A stretch of 44,549 nt of DNA. It comes from VRUE01 sp033856195 (GTDB taxonomy: Bacteria; Actinomycetota; Thermoleophilia; Solirubrobacterales; 70-9). A program made the translations under genes and the position numbers. This document shows positions 29,461 through 37,357 of the stretch, in pieces (position 1 is the first letter of the stretch; every line of letters starts with the position of its first letter). The notes beneath the pieces are model-generated. The model saw only the letters and a list, made by a program, of their open reading frames with translations, did no database searches and was not told where the DNA came from. Where the stretch lies: assembly GCA_033856195.1 (NCBI GenBank), contig JAWVFL010000065.1, positions 1-44,549 of the forward strand, given 5' to 3'.

Positions 29461-31275
29461 TCATCTCGGTGAGCCTTGACGAGCCTGGCGGACCGCGATG
29501 AGCGGGCAGGGGCTGCGGCCGTGCACCGGTGTCGTGTGCTTCCAGAGCGCATAAGGCGGAGCCAGACGCTTCAGGCGGAGCTCAGCCAACGGGGGTCGGC
29601 CAGGACCGGATTCGGCAACGACATAGCGGACACCGGAAGGAAGGTGGTCGGCTTCCTCCGCGGACTCGATGCAGACGCGGCCGCCGCGCAGCTCCCAGGC
29701 GATGTACGGGGTGCCGTGTTCCTCGGTGAGCAGTTGCCTCGAGGCGAGAACAAGGGTGGGGCCTTCGCCGACGTCGTCGCGCAGACCGGTCAGGGCCGGT
29801 GAGTAGGAGGTCGGGCCAACCGGGGCGTTGGCGAGCGCCAGCAGCGAACAGCCAGCGGCCGCGAGCAGGTACAGCCAGGCCACCGGGCGACGCAGCAGCG
29901 GCAGCACGATCGCGAGAGCGGCCAGCGGCGCCCCGATCTCGATTGCCTTGGCGGCCGTGTAAGGCGTGCCTCCCAGTCGCGCGGCGGCGTAAGCGAGTAC
30001 TGCAGCGGCAAGACCAGCGATGACCGTCGTCTCACGGCGGCGCCAGCAGACTGCCAGCCCGTAGATGAGCAGGATCGAGGCGAAGGCGGCGCCGGCGTAG
30101 TAGCCGAGCGGCGGCATCGCGCCGTCGCCCGGACTGAGGCGAAAGTCCCCAGAGGGCCAGATGCCGAGGCCCTCGAACGGCGAGACCTGACCGAAGAGAT
30201 TGCCGAGGCCGGGGCCGTTGGGGTCGAAGGTCTCGAACTGCTTGAAGTCGATCATTCGACCGATCTCGGGGGCGATAAGGACTAGGAAGAGGAGAGACGC
30301 CCACAGGACCGGACGCCAGGCTGCGGGGCCCGTCGCGACTGTCGGGGGGCCTGCGGGCGGGGGCTGCGCCTCTGTTCTCGGCCCCCCGACATCCGCGCCA
30401 CCCGCCGAGAGACGAAACCGACCAAGGGCGAGCTCGGTGATTCCCCAGATTGTGGCGGCGCCGATTAGCCAGATGAGGCCCGGGAAGCTGTAGGTGTAGA
30501 CGGACCCCACTGCTAGAAGAGCTGCTGGGACGAAGCGGAGGGGGAGCTGTCGCCAGTCGGGGTTGCGGGATGCCTCTCTCAGGGCCAAGACGAAGGCCAG
30601 GAAGAAGAGGGACTGCATGGTCTCCTTGAAGGAGCCTTGGGCAAAGTAGGAGGCGACCATGTAGGTGAGGCCGACCACTAGGGCGGCGGGGATGCGCAGC
30701 TGGACGGGCTGGTCGCGGAAGGCGGCCAGGGCAGTGAGGGAGGCGAGGACCGCGACGGCGATCATCAGGCCGGTGAAGCCCTGGACGAGGCCGATGCTCA
30801 AGCTGTTGCTGAGAGCGACGACTATCGCGTGCGGTCCGAGGGGATAGCCCTGGTGGAGCAGCTGTGACGTCTGGCCGTCGGCAAGACGATCGGCCGCCAG
30901 CAGGTGCTGCGACATGTCGGGGTTGAAGCTGGTGCCAAGGATGCCGAAGTGACCCTCGGCGATGAAAGGCAGAGCAGTTGCGGCGAGGGCAAGCAGGGCG
31001 ACCGGCGCGCCCGCACGCAGGACCTCCCCCCCGTTCTCCATGCGACCCCACAGGTATGCGATCGATCCCAGGCCAAGCAGGAGAACCACAACGGCGGAGA
31101 TCGACCCGTGCTCGGGCAGGCGCACCGTCCCCCAGCAGATCGCACAGAGCAGCGCCAGGCCGACCCCTGGCGCCAACCACGACCAGCGACGCACTCCACC
31201 GAGGGCGATCGCCGCCTGGCCGATCGCCAGCGAGGCGCCGCAAACGAGGAGAGCGGCTGCATAGGTTCCGATCAC
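29461..31275 (-). CDS. Large multi-pass membrane protein, possibly GT-C glycosyltransferase-like
   Basis: A 604-residue protein with about ten or more hydrophobic helices covering most of its length and a soluble C-terminal part (about 480-604). I do not recognise a named family. The layout (first loop with acidic SFNPDMSQHLLAADRL, many helices, C-terminal soluble domain) is similar to GT-C membrane glycosyltransferases, so a role in surface glycan or arabinan-type synthesis is possible but unproven. The start is GTG. Residues about 295-312, in the cytoplasmic or external loop after LALGRFRLS, are encoded by a palindrome (30340-30391) and look inserted. It is divergent from the AraC regulator at 31301. 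Confidence 0.8.
   Translation of the reverse strand: MIGTYAAALLVCGASLAIGQAAIALGGVRRWSWLAPGVGLALLCAICWGTVRLPEHGSISAVVVLLLGLGSIAYLWGRMENGGEVLRAGAPVALLALAATALPFIAEGHFGILGTSFNPDMSQHLLAADRLADGQTSQLLHQGYPLGPHAIVVALSNSLSIGLVQGFTGLMIAVAVLASLTALAAFRDQPVQLRIPAALVVGLTYMVASYFAQGSFKETMQSLFFLAFVLALREASRNPDWRQLPLRFVPAALLAVGSVYTYSFPGLIWLIGAATIWGITELALGRFRLSAGGADVGGPRTEAQPPPAGPPTVATGPAAWRPVLWASLLFLVLIAPEIGRMIDFKQFETFDPNGPGLGNLFGQVSPFEGLGIWPSGDFRLSPGDGAMPPLGYYAGAAFASILLIYGLAVCWRRRETTVIAGLAAAVLAYAAARLGGTPYTAAKAIEIGAPLAALAIVLPLLRRPVAWLYLLAAAGCSLLALANAPVGPTSYSPALTGLRDDVGEGPTLVLASRQLLTEEHGTPYIAWELRGGRVCIESAEEADHLPSGVRYVVAESGPGRPPLAELRLKRLAPPYALWKHTTPVHGRSPCPLIAVRQARQGSPR
30340..30391. repeat. Palindrome inside the membrane protein gene
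   Basis: Perfect 12-bp arms TGTCGGGGGGCC (30340-30351) and inverse (30380-30391) around a 28-nt loop. It encodes a Pro/Gly/Ala-rich loop of the protein in frame. Confidence 0.8.
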
Positions 31276-31288
31276 GAGGCCGCGAGCC

Positions 31289-31294
31289 TAGACT
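31289..31294 (+). promoter_or_regulatory. -10 element of the AraC-type gene (leaderless)
   Basis: TAGACT, six nucleotides, then ATG at 31301. The identical hexamer and spacing precede the cysteine-rich gene at 8858. Confidence 0.5.
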
Positions 31295-31300
31295 GCGGAC

Positions 31301-31735
31301 ATGGCGTTCGTACCGCCAGCCCGTCATCTGCTGCGTGCCAGGGACCTTGCCGACGCCCGCTACTTCGAGCCGCTCGGCGTCGACGACCTGGCCGCCGCGG
31401 CAGGTCTCTCGCGAGCCCATTTCAGCCGCGAGTTCCGCCGCGCCTTCGGCGAGTCGCCGCATGCCTACCTGCTGACGCGACGGCTGGAGCGGGCCGCGGC
31501 GATGCTGCGCGCGACCGATCGCTCGGTCGCCGACATCTGCCTCTCCGTCGGCTTGCAGAGCATCGGCTCCTTCACGACGAGCTTCAGCCGCACCTACGGG
31601 TGCTCGCCAACCGCATATCGGGCGGCCCATCCTCCCGCCTCCCGTGGCGCCCTGATCCCCGGCTGCGTGGTCCGCGCCTACGCCCGCCCGCAACACCGCA
31701 CGTTTCGAGAAGACAGCACGCCGGTTGCGACCTAG
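31301..31735 (+). CDS. AraC-family transcriptional regulator (DNA-binding domain only)
   Basis: The 144-residue protein consists almost only of the AraC double helix-turn-helix: first HTH VDDLAAAAGLSRAHFSREFRRAFG (about 27-50), second ATDRSVADICLSVGLQSIGSFTTSF with the signature FSRTYGCSPTAYR. It lacks the ligand-binding domain of AraC itself, like the small MarA/SoxS type. The C-terminal 35 residues have no domain. The VOC protein begins 40 nt downstream on the same strand, and this regulator/VOC pairing is common, so it likely controls that gene (inference). Confidence 0.9.
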   Translation: MAFVPPARHLLRARDLADARYFEPLGVDDLAAAAGLSRAHFSREFRRAFGESPHAYLLTRRLERAAAMLRATDRSVADICLSVGLQSIGSFTTSFSRTYGCSPTAYRAAHPPASRGALIPGCVVRAYARPQHRTFREDSTPVAT

Positions 31736-31775
31736 CATCGCCACCGACCTTTCCGTTCAAACGAAGGAGAAGACG

Positions 31776-32204
31776 ATGATCAAGATCGCCAACGCGCAGC
31801 TCTGGGTCCACGACCAGGACGAGGCACTCGCCTTTTACACCGAGAAGGTCGGCATGGAGGTTCGCGCCGACGTCACGCTTGCCGAGATGGGCAACTTCCG
31901 CTGGCTCACCGTCGGCCCCGTCGGCCAGGAGGACGTCTCGATCGCGCTGATGGCGATCCCCGGTCCGCCGGTGATGGACGGGGAGACAGGTGGCCAGGTG
32001 CGCGAGCTGGTGGCCAAGGGCTTCGCCGGCACCGTCTTCCTGACGACCGACGACTGCCAGGCCTCCTACGAGGAGCTGAAGGCCCGCGGCGTCGAGTTCT
32101 CCGAAACGCCGGAGGAGCGTCCCTACGGCATCGACTCCGCCTTCCGTGATCCGTCCGGGAACAGCATCCGCCTCGCCGAGGTGCGGATGCCGGCCGAGGT
32201 CTAA
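31776..32204 (+). CDS. VOC-family (glyoxalase/bleomycin-resistance fold) protein
   Basis: The 142-residue protein has two beta-alpha-beta-beta-beta modules: IANAQLWVHDQDEALAFYTEKVGMEV at the start and TVFLTTDDCQASYEELKARGVEF after the middle. It ends FRDPSGNSIRLAEV, with the glutamate that usually binds metal. The first-module metal position is glutamine (Q8 in ANAQLWV) rather than histidine. Such proteins include glyoxalases, dioxygenases and drug-binding proteins; the substrate is unknown. ATG 31776 has AAGGAG 7 nt upstream, unlike the leaderless neighbours, so it is probably translated from the AraC-gene transcript. Confidence 0.88.
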   Translation: MIKIANAQLWVHDQDEALAFYTEKVGMEVRADVTLAEMGNFRWLTVGPVGQEDVSIALMAIPGPPVMDGETGGQVRELVAKGFAGTVFLTTDDCQASYEELKARGVEFSETPEERPYGIDSAFRDPSGNSIRLAEVRMPAEV

Positions 32205-32218
32205 GACTCGGACCGAGA

Positions 32219-32291
32219 TGGGCACAGCTGGGCTCGAACCAGCGACCTCCGCCTTGTCGAGGCGGCGCTCTCCCAACTGAGCTATGCGCCC
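32219..32291 (-). tRNA. tRNA-Val (GAC), with C at position 33
   Basis: All arms pair: acceptor GGGCGCA/TGTGCCC with A73, D arm GCTC/GAGC, anticodon stem CCGCC/GGCGG, T arm GCTGG/CCAGC. The anticodon loop is TCGACAA, giving anticodon GAC but C instead of the near-universal U at position 33. CCA is not encoded. A TAGATT -10 lies 10 nt upstream and abuts a long hairpin. Confidence 0.92.
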
Positions 32292-32301
32292 GGGATGCCT
32301 G

Positions 32302-32345
32302 AATCTAGCAGCGGCGCGTGGGCCGATGAGGCCCCGCGCCGCTGC
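32302..32345 (-). promoter_or_regulatory. tRNA-Val -10 box abutting a 16-bp hairpin
   Basis: TAGATT (32302-32307) is followed directly upstream by a hairpin: GCAGCGGCGCG (32308-32318) with inverse 32335-32345, and inner GGGCC/GGCCC. The hairpin covers the -35 position, so it may be an upstream terminator or a protein site. Confidence 0.45.
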
Positions 32346-32387
32346 CTCAAGTCCGCTGCTGCAAGTGCCGATGCAACCTATGCAACT

Positions 32388-32513
32388 TTTCGGCTAGCTC
32401 GGTGTTTATGACAGCAGCGACCGATTAAGGCTTAAGGACCGACGAGCCAGGGAAACGATGTCTCGCTGGTGGCACGTCCTTCGGAAACAGAGGGCCCCTC
32501 ACGGGGCCCTTTT
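32388..32513 (+). ncRNA. Candidate structured RNA ending in a terminator
   Basis: Between tRNA-Val and yjbQ there is no plus-strand ORF, yet a plus-strand terminator ends the region at 32513. Upstream, GGCT-TCGGT and ACCGA-AGCC segments (about 32391-32452) can pair, and CCAG/CTGG forms a second stem (32450-32481). I cannot match it to a known RNA family and no clear promoter is visible. Confidence 0.25.
32491..32513 (+). terminator. Rho-independent terminator overlapping the yjbQ stop codon
   Basis: AGGGCCCC-TCAC-GGGGCCCT forms an 8-bp stem followed by TTTT on the plus strand. The loop contains the complement of the yjbQ TGA, so the same hairpin may also close the yjbQ transcript. Confidence 0.8.
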
Positions 32514-32933
32514 CCGTTCAGCCAAGACCTGCAGAACGACGATGCGCTCGCGGCTCCGGTCGTCGAAGTCGAGCAGCACGATCTGCTGCCAGGCGCCAAG
32601 CGCGAGGCGCCCGCCGAGGATCGGCACGGACAGCGAGGGACCAATCAGCGTGGCGCGCTGATGAGCATGTGAGTTGGTGTCGTGGTTGAGCCGGTTGTGC
32701 TCGTAGTCCCCCTGGCTCGGGATCAGCCGCTCGAGCATCGCCTTCAGGTCATGGACGCCGCCCGGCTCATACTCCATCGTTGTGATCGCCGCGGTCGAGC
32801 CGCGAACGAATGCTGTTACCAGACCCTCGGCGACGCCCGCGGAGTCGACATAGCGCTGAATTTCCGCGGTGAGGTCGGTTGCGTCCCCATCACCCTGAGT
32901 CGAGAAACGCAGCTCGGTGCTTTCGGTCTCCAC
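32499..32933 (-). CDS. YjbQ / UPF0047 family protein
   Basis: A 144-residue protein of the widespread YjbQ family; E. coli YjbQ has weak thiamine-phosphate synthase activity, but the physiological role is unsettled. Signature segments: GLVTAFVRGSTAAITTMEYEPG (37-58), then HNRLNHDTNSHAHQRATLIGPSLSVP and GRLALGAWQQIVLLDFDDRSR. The histidines in NSHAH and the glutamate of EYEPG form the conserved pocket. The last codons lie within the terminator hairpin. ATG 32933 is just 4 nt after a TAGCGT hexamer, so leader length is uncertain. Confidence 0.93.
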   Translation of the reverse strand: METESTELRFSTQGDGDATDLTAEIQRYVDSAGVAEGLVTAFVRGSTAAITTMEYEPGGVHDLKAMLERLIPSQGDYEHNRLNHDTNSHAHQRATLIGPSLSVPILGGRLALGAWQQIVLLDFDDRSRERIVVLQVLAERKRAP

Positions 32934-33007
32934 ATGCTCACGCTACCCGTGCTGGCCGAATGTAGGACGCGTGGTGCGAAAAAAGTTCGGCCTTTTACAC
33001 GTTTCCC

Positions 33008-33013
33008 TACTGT
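33008..33013 (+). promoter_or_regulatory. -10 element of the 177-aa gene (leaderless)
   Basis: TACTGT ends 7 nt before the ATG at 33021. The same hexamer precedes wecB. Confidence 0.45.
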
Positions 33014-33020
33014 GAGTGCA

Positions 33021-33554
33021 ATGAGCGAACACCCACAGCGTCTCGTCGGTTTCCGTTCCGCCCAGCCGGCGGAGGTGAAGCGGGACGTTGCGGATAGCGC
33101 CGACGCCCCCGACAAGCGGCGGGTCTTCCGCTTGCCTTTGCTTCATGGCCGCTCCGCACTGGGCGCTGCCTCCCGCGAAGAGCGCGCGGAGCTGAAGGAG
33201 CGCGAAAAGCAGCTGAAGTCCGTCGAGGCGGCGATGGAGGCCTTCTTCCAGACGCCGGCAGGCAGGGCGCGTCTCGCCTACAAACGAGGACATCACCTCT
33301 TCCAGTACGAACTTGAGATCAACGAACTCAGCCCCACGATCATCCCCGGTCCCGTCGGCGCTCCCGCCCGCGAGACCACCGATCCGGTCGACATCCTCAA
33401 CTCGGTGACCGTCGAGGGCTGGAAGCTCGTAACCGGCAAGTTCATCCATTCCGAGATGCGGAACGGAGCCGTTGGCTGTTACCTCTTCAAGCGCTCGCAG
33501 AAGCGGCGCCTGTCGATGAACAACCCCTGGCAGGCCCCAGACACCGTTTCCTGA
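33021..33554 (+). CDS. Hypothetical protein (177 aa)
   Basis: I do not recognise this protein. Residues 1-55 are charged and probably disordered. About 55-75 form a Glu/Lys/Arg helix (REERAELKEREKQLKSVEAA). The C-terminal ~95 residues look like a compact alpha/beta domain (RLAYKRGHHLFQYELEIN, then SVTVEGWKLVTGKFIHSEMRNGAVGCYLFKR) in which a conserved-looking tryptophan and a final FKR strand resemble small domains found in short-chain stress or phage-shock proteins; this is only a likeness. There is no signal peptide. It converges with zwf, stops being 18 nt apart. Confidence 0.65.
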   Translation: MSEHPQRLVGFRSAQPAEVKRDVADSADAPDKRRVFRLPLLHGRSALGAASREERAELKEREKQLKSVEAAMEAFFQTPAGRARLAYKRGHHLFQYELEINELSPTIIPGPVGAPARETTDPVDILNSVTVEGWKLVTGKFIHSEMRNGAVGCYLFKRSQKRRLSMNNPWQAPDTVS

Positions 33555-33572
33555 GCAAGCCGCTCGTCCCGC

Positions 33573-35036
33573 CTAGGGATGATCGCTGGGAACATGCCAG
33601 CGATGCGGGGCAAGCAGGGCGTCGGTTGCCTCCGGCCCCCAAGAACCCGGCTCGTAGATCTCAACCGGCGGCGGCTCGCGCACGACCGGATCGGCGATCT
33701 CCCAGAGGCGCTCGATCGCGGCGGATGTCGTGAAAAGCGTGCGGTCGCCGACCATCACGTCGTGGATCAGCCGCTCGTAGGCATCGAGTGCGCGCTCGGA
33801 CCCGCCGAAGCTGTCGGCGTAGCTGAAGTGCATGTGAGCTTGGCCTAGCTGCATCTTCGGACCGGGCACCTTGGCCAAGAAGGAGGCCGAGATGCTGCCT
33901 GGGTCGCCCAGCTCGAAGGTCAGGTGATCGTGCCCGAACTTCTCGGCGACCTGGCTGCAGTCGATCGGGAACATGCGCCGCGGCGGCTCGGAGAAGGCGA
34001 CCGTGAGCAGGTGGTGGGTCTCGGCTAGCCGCTTACCGGAGCGCATGAAGAAGGGAACTCCCTCCCAACGCCAGTTGTCGACGAACGCGCGCAGCGCCAC
34101 GAACGTCTCGGTGTCCGAGTCGGGGGCCACATCCTCCTCGTCGCGGTAGCCCGCGTACTGGCCGCGCACCACGTCGCCCGGCTCCAGCGGGACCATCGAT
34201 TCGAAGACCTTCTCCCGCTCGGTCATCAGCGATTTGGCGCTGAGCGAGACCGGCGGCTCCATCGCGACGAAGCTGAGCACCTGGAAGAGGTGCGTGACGA
34301 TCATGTCGCGGAAAGCGCCGGTTTCCTCGTAGAAGCTGCCGCGCATCTCGATCGAGAGCGTCTCCGGCACGTCGATCTGCACGTGGTCGATGTGGTTGCG
34401 GTTCCAGATCGGCTCGAACATCCCGTTGGCGAAGCGCAGCGCCAGCAGGTTCTGCACCGCCTCCCGGCCGAGGTAGTGATCGATGCGAAATACCTGCTCC
34501 TCGTCGAAGACGGTGTGGACGAGCGCGTCGAGCTCCCTGGCCGAGGCGAGATCGCGCCCGAACGGCTTCTCCATGATCACCCGCGCTCCGTCGCCGAGAC
34601 CAAGCCGCCCGATTCCTTCGATCACGCCCGCCATTGCGGCCGGCGGCAGCGAGAGGTAGTGGAGAACCTGTGCCTCGCGAAGCTTCTCCCGCGCCCGCTC
34701 GACAGCGTCTCCCAACTCGGCGAATCCGTCTTCCAGTGAGACGTAGCTCAGCGCCGCGGCGAAGCGCGCCCAGGAGTCGTCGGAGACCGGCCTTCGACCC
34801 GAATCGCAAATCGCCTCGTGGGCCAGCTCCACGAACTGCTCGTTCGAGAGCGTGCGGCGGGCGGCTCCGACCAGCGCGAAGCGCTCAGGCATCAGCCCGG
34901 CCTGGAAGAGGTGGAAGATCCCAGGCAGCAGCTTGCGCCGCGCCAGGTCGCCGGTCACCCCGAACAGCACGATCGCCTGGTCGCGCGGGACCGTCGGCGC
35001 TGCTACTGCCGGAGCCTCTAGTGCTTCGACTGCCAT
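33573..35036 (-). CDS. zwf: Glucose-6-phosphate 1-dehydrogenase
   Basis: A 487-residue enzyme feeding the oxidative pentose phosphate pathway and making NADPH. The Rossmann motif is VLFGVTGDLARRKLLP (24-39); EKPFG lies at 156-160. The active-site signature reads RIDHYLGRE (184-192), where R191 replaces the family lysine that contacts the substrate phosphate. NLLALRFANGMFEPIWNRNHIDHVQI follows as expected. The last codons form an 8-bp palindrome (33582-33604). The usual partners (opcA, tal, tkt) are not adjacent. The substitution is conservative, so activity is likely retained. Confidence 0.95.
   Translation of the reverse strand: MAVEALEAPAVAAPTVPRDQAIVLFGVTGDLARRKLLPGIFHLFQAGLMPERFALVGAARRTLSNEQFVELAHEAICDSGRRPVSDDSWARFAAALSYVSLEDGFAELGDAVERAREKLREAQVLHYLSLPPAAMAGVIEGIGRLGLGDGARVIMEKPFGRDLASARELDALVHTVFDEEQVFRIDHYLGREAVQNLLALRFANGMFEPIWNRNHIDHVQIDVPETLSIEMRGSFYEETGAFRDMIVTHLFQVLSFVAMEPPVSLSAKSLMTEREKVFESMVPLEPGDVVRGQYAGYRDEEDVAPDSDTETFVALRAFVDNWRWEGVPFFMRSGKRLAETHHLLTVAFSEPPRRMFPIDCSQVAEKFGHDHLTFELGDPGSISASFLAKVPGPKMQLGQAHMHFSYADSFGGSERALDAYERLIHDVMVGDRTLFTTSAAIERLWEIADPVVREPPPVEIYEPGSWGPEATDALLAPHRWHVPSDHP
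33582..33604. terminator. Hairpin at the convergent 3' ends of zwf and the 177-aa gene
   Basis: ATCGCTGG, a 7-nt loop and CCAGCGAT pair along 8 bp. It lies inside the last zwf codons. No T-run follows. Confidence 0.4.
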
Positions 35037-35081
35037 CGCTTCAGCCTTGCAGAATGGGCGCGTCTGCCCCGTCGCCGAAGC

Positions 35082-36068
35082 TCAGTAGCCAGCCGACAGC
35101 TCGACTTCGAACTGCGGGCCGGTGAGTGGCGCGCGAGGAGCACCAGGAAAAGCGGCCGAGAGCGGGCCGGTCCAGCTCGTCGTTCCGTCGGGGGCGGCGC
35201 CGTAGATTCCCTTACCGTGAAATGGCGGCGGCGGGGTAATCGTCGCGGCGGTCAGCGCATCGTTGAAGTGGAAGACCTTGGAGCGGGCGGTTGCCAGCGC
35301 GTAGCGAAGCTCCGCGATCGATCCCGTGCTTTCTTCGCTGAGGGCGAGGAAAAACGTCGCTCTGCGGCTGCGAAGCACGAATAGCTCCGTGGCGGCAACC
35401 GCGTGGCGCCAACCCGCGGTGAGGGTGGCCGGTGTGAAGCTCGGGTGCTGCGGCAGCGGGCGGGCGCTCGATTGCGCCGGCCGACGGATCGGCGGCAGTG
35501 CGCAGCGCAGGCGCAGCGGGCTGCGAACCCGGCCCTTGGCCCGATGGGCGCGCACCGCGACGTAGTGTTTCTCGCCGCTGAAGCGAATGCCTCCGACGAA
35601 TACGCCGAGCCGGTTGGTGAAGCGATCGGCGCCCCTGCAGCGGCGGCGGGGGTCCGAGCTCGCCACACGACCGGAGGGACGGAAACGAACGTCGACGCTG
35701 CCGAATTTCCCGAACGACGCCGCGATCCTGCCCGGCGTGACCGTTCCGCGCGCCACGTAGTCAGTCGCCGCCCGCTCAAGACCAAAGAGACGTTCCAACG
35801 GCCCTTTGTCACGCGCTGGCTGGGTCACCTCGACTGCGACCACGTCGCCCCGGCCTATCACCGAGAGCTCATAGCCGTGTCCTACCTCGACCTCGAACCG
35901 GGATTCAAACCCTTGCCGCGGCCTGGGCATGTGCATCCGGGCTCGGACGAGGGCCCGAAGCTGCATTGACGCCGCCGCGGGAATACCAAGGGAGCGGGCC
36001 ATGGAGGCCTGCGGAAGAACGAGGAGGCCCGCCGCCACGAGGGCGGAGCAGGCAACGGCGCGGCGCAT
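35082..36068 (-). CDS. Secreted protein of unknown function (328 aa)
   Basis: ATG 36068 (a TTG lies one codon upstream) starts a signal peptide: RRAVACSALVAAGLLVLPQASMA. The mature protein has a glycine-rich motif GTVTPGRIAASFGKFGSVDVRFRPSGRV (around 112-138), followed by RRRCRG, a pattern that suggests a beta-sandwich with a disulphide. Three more beta-like segments and prolines follow. No catalytic motif is seen. TGATG overlap with the upstream protease gene indicates coupling, so the two exported proteins are probably made together and may act together (inference). Confidence 0.75.
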   Translation of the reverse strand: MRRAVACSALVAAGLLVLPQASMARSLGIPAAASMQLRALVRARMHMPRPRQGFESRFEVEVGHGYELSVIGRGDVVAVEVTQPARDKGPLERLFGLERAATDYVARGTVTPGRIAASFGKFGSVDVRFRPSGRVASSDPRRRCRGADRFTNRLGVFVGGIRFSGEKHYVAVRAHRAKGRVRSPLRLRCALPPIRRPAQSSARPLPQHPSFTPATLTAGWRHAVAATELFVLRSRRATFFLALSEESTGSIAELRYALATARSKVFHFNDALTAATITPPPPFHGKGIYGAAPDGTTSWTGPLSAAFPGAPRAPLTGPQFEVELSAGY

Positions 36069-37081
36069 CAATTGACCTGCCCCGCACGGTGAAAGAGATG
36101 CCCCACTTCCTTGCCGAAGTAAGCGCCGAAGTCGGTGGCGAGGTCGTCGCCATAGCCGTAGTTGGTGACGCTGTTGAGGATGTCGCCGCGGATGGTCCAG
36201 CCACCGCCCGAGGCGCCCCCGGTCACGTTGCAGTCAACGGCGAGGTTGAGCGGTCCCGGTATCAGGAACGAGCGCGGATCGTGGCCGAGAAACGGCGTCT
36301 GGGTGCAGAGCCGTTGCGTTTCGCCGTCGAAGGGCGGCGCCGCGGGATAGCCGTGAACGTCGAAGACCTGCTTCTGCTTCAAGCCCCAGGCGATGCCGGT
36401 CCCGCCCACGGCTTTCGCCAGCAGCCGGCCACGCTGGTTGCGACCGACCACGGCAGCTCCGACGTCGAAGTTCTCGCTGCCGGTGGTGCGCCACTGGCGC
36501 GTCGTGTCGATCCACTTCGCCGGAAAGACGCCGAACGGGCGCTGGCCGTAGCGGTAGCCGGGGACGAAGACCCAGCGGAAATCGACCCACCGCCCGCGCC
36601 GCCCACCGCTGTGGATGCAGTGCGCCGCCGTGAAGACCACACTGTAGTTCGGGGCGTTGACCGAGGTGCCCGAGCAGCGTCCGAGCCCGAAGGGCGTCTC
36701 GATGAAGATGGCACCGTTAACACGGGTCTCGGCTGCGGTTGGGTCCGGCACCGTTTCGAAAGCGGAGCTGGGGGTTGCCGGGGACTCCGGCTTGAGCGGC
36801 GGATACACGCGGGGAGAGACGCCCTCTGCTTCGGCGGGATCATCGAGCTCGGGCGCCGCCCGTCCCGGCAAGCGGATATCAAGCGGCTTCGCGCGCTTCA
36901 TCCGCGCCGGCGTCCAAAACGCGGTTGCGCTTTCGGCTTGCATCGCGGGTACCTCTCGGGCGCTCACGGCGGGTGCGAGTGCCGCGGCGCCGGCGATTAC
37001 GGCCAGCAAGGCGAGCCCGACCGTAGCCCTGCGACCCGCTATCCCCAAGGTGCGACGCGCCCCCCGACCCCATACCTTCAT
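36068..37081 (-). CDS. Secreted trypsin-like serine protease
   Basis: A 337-residue exported protease. The signal peptide (1-42; RRATVGLALLAVIAGAAALAPAVSA) is followed by a ~70-residue propeptide-like region and the chymotrypsin-fold domain. The triad is visible: H154 in VVFTAAHC, D206 in ENFDVGAAVV, S291 in VTGGASGGGW. Cysteine pairs C136/C155 and C259/C284 could form disulphides. The frame continues upstream through the tRNA-Cys gene, so ATG 37081 is the true start. Homologues of this type are glutamyl-endopeptidase-like or trypsin-like; specificity is not readable. Confidence 0.9.
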   Translation of the reverse strand: MKVWGRGARRTLGIAGRRATVGLALLAVIAGAAALAPAVSAREVPAMQAESATAFWTPARMKRAKPLDIRLPGRAAPELDDPAEAEGVSPRVYPPLKPESPATPSSAFETVPDPTAAETRVNGAIFIETPFGLGRCSGTSVNAPNYSVVFTAAHCIHSGGRRGRWVDFRWVFVPGYRYGQRPFGVFPAKWIDTTRQWRTTGSENFDVGAAVVGRNQRGRLLAKAVGGTGIAWGLKQKQVFDVHGYPAAPPFDGETQRLCTQTPFLGHDPRSFLIPGPLNLAVDCNVTGGASGGGWTIRGDILNSVTNYGYGDDLATDFGAYFGKEVGHLFHRAGQVN

Positions 37082-37145
37082 CGCAAGCAGTCTACTTGCG
37101 CGAAACGATCCGGACAATTTGGAGCAGTCTGCCGCATAGGTCGAG

Positions 37146-37216
37146 AGGCGCCTACCAGAATCGAACTGGTGTAAACGGCTTTGCAGGCCGCTGCGTAGCC
37201 ACTCCGCCAAGGCGCC
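37146..37216 (-). tRNA. tRNA-Cys (GCA)
   Basis: The acceptor stem GGCGCCT/AGGCGCC with U73 (typical for cysteine), anticodon stem GCGGC/GCCGT with loop CTGCAAA (anticodon GCA) and T arm CCAGTTCGATTCTGG are all in order. CCA is not encoded. It lies 65 nt upstream of the protease start on the same strand. Confidence 0.95.
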
Positions 37217-37357
37217 GAGGACCGGTGAAGCGTAGCGGTGCGAGGGGGACTGGCGCCGCCGGTCGCGGAGGGGGTATGGACGACTTCGTTCCCGCCGGTA
37301 TAGGCTCTACCGCACTTAGGATTCTTAGTAATAAAAACGGGGTTTAGAGGAGGAGAT

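Noticed and set aside
37082..37210. Longer start of the serine protease at 37210
   Set aside because: It overlaps most of the tRNA-Cys gene and hides the signal peptide 44 residues inside.
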